Assembly: GCA_025201345.1 (NCBI GenBank)
Contig: JAIXMG010000014.1
Coordinates: 682,001-746,000, forward strand
Length of the DNA: 64,000 bases
Origin: Thamnidium elegans
Taxonomy: Eukaryota > Mucoromycota > Mucoromycetes > Mucorales > Mucoraceae
Direction of reading: 5' to 3'
A model generated the notes under the pieces. The model searched no databases. It saw only the letters and a list, made by a program, of their open reading frames with translations, and had not been told where the DNA came from. Made by a program: the position numbers and the translations under genes. Positions 58,676 through 64,000 of the stretch are shown piece after piece. Positions within the stretch are counted from its first letter, which is position 1; each line of letters opens with the position of its first letter.

Positions 58676-59408
58676 TTACAAGAGGGTCTCGTAAGCAATA
58701 GGAGCAATGGTTTGAGGAACATTGAACTTAGTGGAGATGTGACGAGCTTCACGAGGTTGAGCAGGGATTCTCTTGAGGTTGAAAGAGACTATAATAATAA
58801 TTTAAGCAACAAATAAAAAATTAAAAATTAAAATAAAACTTACCACCGGCAGCCTTAGCTTCCTTCTTCTTTTGAGCGTTGGTAACAACACGATCCAAAA
58901 ATTCTTGACGACACTTGGAGTGCTTGATGTGTTCAACACGAACGTTGACACGCTTCTCCAAATAACGGTTACCGACGTTCTTGTGAACGAGGACACCAAC
59001 AGCGGACTTGGTAACGTTATAGATGACACCAGTACGACTAAAAATATAAATTAATAAAAACCCTTCACACCATCTTTTTTTTTTTTTTTTTTTTTTTTTA
59101 ATAATATTTACCCGTGGTAGAACTTATGGGGCATACCCTTTTGGACAGCAGCATTAGCCTTGATATCAACGATATCTCCAACCTTGTAAGTCTTCAAGTA
59201 AGTGCTGAGAGGGATGGAACCATGCTCTCTGAACTTACGAGAGAACATGTGGCGAGTACGAGCGCGAACTGTTTAATAATAAATAAATAAAATGCTCATC
59301 AACAATACTGTAATTATTTTATTTTTTTTCATCGTCGATTCCTAATATGCTGCTAGTTTTTCTTTTATTCGAGTGCATAAAATACTTACGACCGAACGAG
59401 TGAGGCAT
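58676..59408 (-). CDS. RPL21: 60S ribosomal protein eL21
   Basis: Exons 59408-59390, 59268-59112, 59037-58844 and 58788-58676 give 160 residues, the usual length of eL21. The sequence runs [80 protein letters not shown] and ends [15 protein letters not shown]. The first exon codes only six and a third residues, as is common for fungal ribosomal protein genes. It is part of the large cytosolic subunit. It is divergent from uS4, 480 bp away, so the two may share a promoter region. The introns carry A/T runs, including about 28 T at 59072-59099. Confidence 0.96.
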
Positions 59409-59888
59409 CTTGTACGAAGTGGTATGGAAAGAGACCGAAAAAAAAAGTTCAGAGGAAAAAAATTATTATTAAAGGCTCAGAGTAAAAAAAAAAAAAATTG
59501 TTGTGGCTTATTGATTTTTTGAGCATTTCTTTTTTTTGTTTTTGTTTATGTTTTTTTTTTATTTTTTACTTAATTTTATTACTTTGATATTATATTTATA
59601 TAACGTACTACATTACTACTACTAAATAAAAATAAGTATTTGATATTCAATGATTTTATATTCGCGTATATTCGCGTATATTCGTATAATTTTTAATGTT
59701 ATCGTTCCAAAGTTCAAAAAAAAAAAATTGAGTGGCTTATTAGTATTAGCCAATTGGAAAAATTTGACAAAGAAAAAATTTTCATTTTTTTAAAAAAAAA
59801 AGCGGTACTGGGGGCTTTTTTTTTGAATAAAATAAAATAAAAAATGGTTTTTTCTTTTGTTCCTTCTCTTTAAACTCTACTAACAAGT
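59409..59888. promoter_or_regulatory. Divergent promoter region between eL21 and uS4
   Basis: Two ribosomal protein genes start on opposite strands from this 480-bp stretch, which suits coordinated expression. It holds poly-A/T runs, a repeat of ATATTCGCGT (59670-59690) and a pyrimidine-rich run just before the uS4 start. The yeast-type branch-site heptamer TACTAAC is at 59878-59884, ten to eleven bases upstream of the assigned start. Confidence 0.5.
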
Positions 59889-60458
59889 ATGACCGGTACC
59901 GTTAGAAACTACAGCAAGACTTCCAACGTCCCTAAGCGTCCTTTCGAGTCTGCTCGTCTTGATCAAGAACTCAAGTTGATCGGTGAGTTCGGTCTCAAGA
60001 ACAAGAAGGAAATTTGGAGAGTCGGACTTACCCTTTCCAAGATTCGTCGTGCTGCTCGTGAACTTTTAAAGTTGGATGAAAAGGATCCTCGTCGTCTCTT
60101 TGAAGGTAATGCCCTTATTCGTCGTCTTGTTCGTATTGGTGTCCTTGATGAATCTCGTATGAAGCTCGATTATGTTCTTGCTCTCAAGATTGAAGATTTC
60201 TTGGAGCGTCGTCTTCAAACTCAAGTTTTCAAGTTAGGTCTTGCTAAATCTATTCATCATGCTCGTGTTTTGATCCGTCAACGTCACATTCGTGTTGGTA
60301 AGCAAATCGTCAATGTTCCTTCTTTCATCGTTCGTTTGGACTCTCAAAAGCATATTGATTTCGCTTTAACCTCTCCTCTCGGTGGTGGCCGTGCTGGTCG
60401 TGTCAAGAGAAAGAGAGCTGCTGCTGCTGGTGGTGCCGCTGAAGATGATGAAGAGTAA
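59889..60458 (+). CDS. RPS9: 40S ribosomal protein uS4 (yeast S9)
   Basis: A single uninterrupted frame of 189 residues. It reads [80 protein letters not shown], the S4 RNA-binding core [20 protein letters not shown] and [20 protein letters not shown], then [16 protein letters not shown] and an acidic end DDEE. It is a component of the small cytosolic subunit involved in decoding accuracy. The first five residues (MTGTV) do not resemble the family start, and an intron-like signal (TACTAAC followed 20 nt later by TTAG at 59905) lies exactly there. The mature start may therefore come from an upstream exon that I could not place. Confidence 0.95.
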   Translation: MTGTVRNYSKTSNVPKRPFESARLDQELKLIGEFGLKNKKEIWRVGLTLSKIRRAARELLKLDEKDPRRLFEGNALIRRLVRIGVLDESRMKLDYVLALKIEDFLERRLQTQVFKLGLAKSIHHARVLIRQRHIRVGKQIVNVPSFIVRLDSQKHIDFALTSPLGGGRAGRVKRKRAAAAGGAAEDDEE

Positions 60459-60860
60459 ATTCTTCAAAAAACTTTCGCTTTATCCTATATATGAACCTTT
60501 GCAAATAAATTAATGATGTTTATATAACTTCAAAATGAAAATTTTGTCTTTATTTATCATCTCAATTGCAAAGCACCTGTCGTTATTTATTATTACTCGT
60601 AATAAATATCACAGTATCATATTCCATTTACACCTCGTGTTTTGGAGACAAATTTTTGTTTTTCTGTTGGTTTAACATTAGAACGATTTATTGATCGTTT
60701 TTCCTAGATTGTTAATCCCATCCAGGACATTTTTAGCAATTTGTTTTCTCTTCATGTTGTAATTGGTTTATGAGTACTATTTTGTAATTGAGATCTTTTA
60801 AAGTGTGTTGTTTTTTTTATTATTATTATTACTATTATTATTATTATTATTCTTATTAGT
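60459..60860. other. Convergent intergenic region
   Basis: The stretch lies between the uS4 and Frizzled-like gene ends. It includes an (ATT)n run near 60818-60850. No gene is seen. Confidence 0.5.
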
Positions 60861-61658
60861 TTAAAGAGCAAAGAATTGTTCTCCGTTCTTTTCCATTCTC
60901 CTTGAATTGAATGAAACACGCATGTCGTAAATTAAGTCGTTCCATTCTCTCCATAATGATCTTTTTCCAAAAATAACGAATAACCAGATACCTTGCGTAC
61001 TCACTAAAGTTTCTGCTGCCATCATTAGCCCGTAAGGTGGTAAATGATCTCTGATGATATAAACACAACTATTTTGATGACCACCAGGCGATAACATACA
61101 CTCTAACCAATGATTTGTAATACTATGGTCTTTTTCCAAACTTACCACCCGATGTATTTGTGTAAAGTAAAAAATCCAGTAAAATACAACTGTTCCGCAC
61201 GCAAGAAAGGCAAGTAACAATGCACGCCACTGGATTTGTACTGCCGTAATAACATGCTTGTGGCGACGACCTGGTGCCGGATTGGTCATGGAACCGCGAG
61301 ACATGGACTGAGACATATCCGATTGAACGCCTTCTTGAAATGCGATTTTAGCAATATAAAAAAAGGTTGAAATATGAATAATAAACGCAGGGCATACAAT
61401 GGCTGCCATGGGATAAAAGAATATCTCAAAAATCTTATCCACTGAAACCAAGCATAAATTAGCAAATTCAAACTTGATTTGATGTAAACCTAGTGAAACT
61501 GCCATAATAACAGAAGGATATCCCCAACATAAAACATTCAAGATACCGTATCGGTTGGTAAAGAAATTTGAGTTCCATACAGTATGTAAATGAAGATTAA
61601 GAATCAGTGCCGCACTCCAACAGCATGTAGACAGGGATGAAAAAATTAAAATAGCACC

Positions 61659-61695
<37 letters not shown>

Positions 61696-62991
61696 TAAAA
61701 ATAAATAAAGGAGTAGGTCTTTTTTAGAAAAAAATAAAATAAAGGAGGGGTTTTATATTTACCTTGCGTAGCACATAGAATATTATTATCTTGTGTACTA
61801 ACTTCAACTATATTGGCACATTGGAGCTTTTGTGGGTTACCAATAGAGAAGTAAACTACCATACTAAATAAAAATATACTTGCTGATACATTTAAAATAA
61901 GTAAAGAAGGATGTCTTCTCTTATCTGGCAATATCAAATAACTAACAAGCATAAAGAAAGATACCACAGACGAAATAAATCGAAGAATATCTGTAGCTAA
62001 AAAGCCATGCTCGGCCCATCCTTCAGGATAAAACTATATCATTTTTGTATATATATATATATTAGTATTCCATTATATATATACATAATAATAAGATATA
62101 TATATACTATACATAATTTTGAGCTGGACAAGGGATGCAGCAACCAGCGCGGCAATAGATATCACTTGTAGTAGCAGAACTACCTAGCTTTGCGACTGGA
62201 TCTTTCATAAAAGGCGCAGGGCAGTCAGACATGATAAAGCCAGGTGTAACAGCTGATAGATTATAGAATGCATGAGGTTCAGCAATTTGAGGTGCAATAG
62301 CATTACAACTGCCATCTGATGAAAGGGGTTGACCAGTAAGAGGAGACTTCTTATTACAGTCTGGTAAAACACCCTTACCAGTCAACATAAAGATATTCCT
62401 GCATTCGTATTCTACATCCTGACAAGCAGACTGACAACCCATTGTTGGTGCTTAAAAATAAAAATGTTTATCAATACTCAATTTTTTTTTTTTTACCCGT
62501 ATAAACTGTTCTTATTTTTACCTGCTCCATTTTCTCCACATTTAGGATAGGCAAGTGAACATGAATATCGGTAGTAAGCATCAACGCAGGTTGGAGCAAC
62601 TTTACCAAGTAAACGACTCATATTTACAAGTGGTCCAAGTTGTTTTTCAATCATAGCAATTGGCGCGCCTTTTGTAAAAACTGAATAATTGACGTAACCC
62701 TTTTTCATAAAAAAAAAGTTGATATTTATTTGACAATGTATATCTTTTATAGATACTAACCTGGCAAATACCATTGTCCGGATAAGTAGTGCACAAACCT
62801 AGTCAATTATACAAGCATTAGTATAGGTTCGATCACATATAATCAATTATATACGACTTACTAGGAGGTGGATGAGAGCTAGTGGTATTTAACGAGCCGG
62901 GTAGTTTAACTGTCGTTTGATTTTGAGCAATTGTTAACCCGAATAAGGTAAATAATACAAAATGAAATCCACTTTTAGTAAATAACTTCAT
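60861..62991 (-). CDS. Frizzled/Smoothened-like seven-helix receptor with cysteine-rich domain
   Basis: Exons 62991-62862, 62798-62761, 62699-62522, 62450-62113, 62033-61763 and 61657-60861 give 583 residues. A signal peptide (KSGFHFVLFTLFGLTIAQ) is followed by a Cys-rich extracellular domain of about 200 residues: LCTTYPDNGICQ, PTCVDAYYRYSCSLAYPKCG, MGCQSACQDVEYECRNIF, ending CRAGCCIPCPAQNYF. Then come seven likely membrane helices from about residue 230: TDILRFISSVVSFFMLVSYL, LLILNVSASIFLFSMVVYFS, and LIFSSLSTCCWSAALILNLH onward. The last ends at IWLFVIFGKRSLWREW, followed by a short cytosolic tail. This layout matches Frizzled/Smoothened family proteins that occur in Dictyostelium, animals and some early-branching fungi. 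Ligand and pathway in fungi are unknown. The Cys domain resembles a Frizzled CRD in Cys spacing only. Intron 5 has a T run of about 31. Confidence 0.85.
61660..61692. repeat. Poly-T tract in an intron of the Frizzled-like gene
   Basis: About 30 T residues lie in the intron between exons 5 and 6, directly next to the 3' splice site region on the coding strand as A residues. Confidence 0.8.
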
Positions 62992-64000
62992 ATTTACTTT
63001 TCTATATATTTTGATATATATGTAGCTGTTAATATACTCTTTTTTTTTTTAAAAAAAAATATAGTTGCAGTAATTAGATAAAAAAAAAACTAATGAAATA
63101 AAAGTATATAAAAAGAAGAAAGAAGGCAAATGTTTATAGTTTTATATACCTGATGTAAAAAGATAAAAAAAAGAAAGGTAATGTTGTCTATCCCCCCCTT
63201 GCTATTGTTCGAGATAGCTCTTGTAATATGCTTTTGCAAGTAAAACCTTAAATATGTAAAAGAAGAAAAAAAAAACTTGTGATCCATTGTTTCGTTGGTT
63301 ATTCTCCTCTTCCCCCCCTCTCTCTTTGATTTTTTTTTTCTTTTTCTTTTTTAATGTTCTTATTGCTCCTTTCGTGCCCTTCTTTAGATGATTTCGGAAT
63401 AAGACAGTAGTATAGTAATGTAGTCTCTTTTGACAATATAGCGTATATATGTATATATTTATATATAAAGGAGTTTATTTAGGTTATTAGTGCCTTAAAA
63501 AAATAGGTAAGAAAAACCCCATTTTCCCTCTCTCTCTCTCTCTCTCTCAGCGATTCCATATTCTTACAGATTCGCATAATTATACGCGCTTTTCAGGTGG
63601 CTTACAAGAAAATAGGATATAAGTATAGTGATGCAACTTAAAATTAAACTTATCTCGTATTAGACCAAGTATATATACAGTATAGTTGATAATATACTAA
63701 CCTGGTCACTTTATAATTTTATGCGTCAAAATTTTTTTTTCTCAGTATGTTTTAACTCCCAGCTTAAGCTTGGCAATCAAATGATAGTTTTATAAGTAAT
63801 ATGCTGTCCACCGCATAAATCCTAGATACTATAAAGAGAGTAAGAGAGAAAGAGAAAACGAAGAAACTAGAATACACTCTCAATTTTATGAGTTCCTTTT
63901 CGGACGTGATTAGAATTAATGTACAAGCTTTTGAAAAAAGTCATGTGAAGTAAAATAGAAAAGCGAACAAATATGCTAATAAACTAAAACAACTGTAATT
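62992..64000. other. Upstream region of the Frizzled-like gene, right window edge
   Basis: This 1-kb stretch holds the promoter side of the receptor gene. It shows A/T runs, a CTCTCTCTCT tract near 63531-63549 and TATATATA sequence. No gene is recognised before the window ends. Confidence 0.5.

Noticed and set aside
1..64000. tRNA, rRNA or small RNA genes
   Set aside because: No cloverleaf-type A/B box pair or rRNA segment was recognised by eye; a tRNA or covariance-model scan would be decisive.

Overview
The window looks like a piece of nuclear DNA from a fungus of the Mucoromycota, most likely Mucorales. The reasons are an AT-rich sequence, many short GT-AG introns, long A/T homopolymers, fungal genes (chitin synthase with a myosin-like head, an Rvs167-type BAR-SH3 protein, a NOT4 ubiquitin ligase, a Mit1-type chromodomain remodeller), a Frizzled-like receptor, and a typical mix of decayed transposons. 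The species cannot be named from the sequence alone. Exon limits were placed by eye from splice sites and reading-frame continuity.

Layout. 1-10100 is a transposon graveyard: a partial reading frame at the left edge, remains of a DIRS-like retroelement on the minus strand (RNase H part and gag-like part), a truncated Tc1/mariner copy, a complete 1430-bp non-autonomous CACTA-like element that split the gag-like frame, and a decayed CACTA transposase gene. 10133-23152 is gene-dense: eL24, a mitochondrial RbfA-like factor, a secreted aspartic protease, an Rvs167-type protein, EAPP, a LINE scrap, GDP-mannose pyrophosphorylase, a secreted proline/asparagine-rich protein and a peptide:N-glycanase carrying a C-terminal lectin domain. 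23300-29700 is degenerate again, with an RNase D-like exonuclease pseudogene and unassigned broken frames. 29725-43709 holds a Mit1-like chromatin remodeller, a divergently transcribed myosin-head chitin synthase and an ankyrin protein. 43859-46000 has a broken pyruvate decarboxylase copy. 46062-48117 is NOT4. 48300-50900 is unassigned. 50935-53608 is a convergent pair (peroxisomal alpha/beta hydrolase and ZNHIT2). 53700-56400 is unassigned. 56443-62991 holds CWC22, eL21, uS4 and a Frizzled-like receptor.

Themes. Cell wall and secretion: the chitin synthase, GDP-mannose pyrophosphorylase, secreted protease, Rvs167, PNGase and the Pro/Asn-rich surface protein. Gene expression: three ribosomal proteins, the mitochondrial RbfA-like factor, NOT4, CWC22, Mit1, EAPP and ZNHIT2. 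The genes are housekeeping genes on both strands with no co-transcribed cluster. The most unusual items are the PNGase-lectin fusion, the Frizzled-like receptor, and the precisely datable nested transposon insertion whose excision would restore the host frame. No tRNA, rRNA, CRISPR or bacterial-type element was seen.
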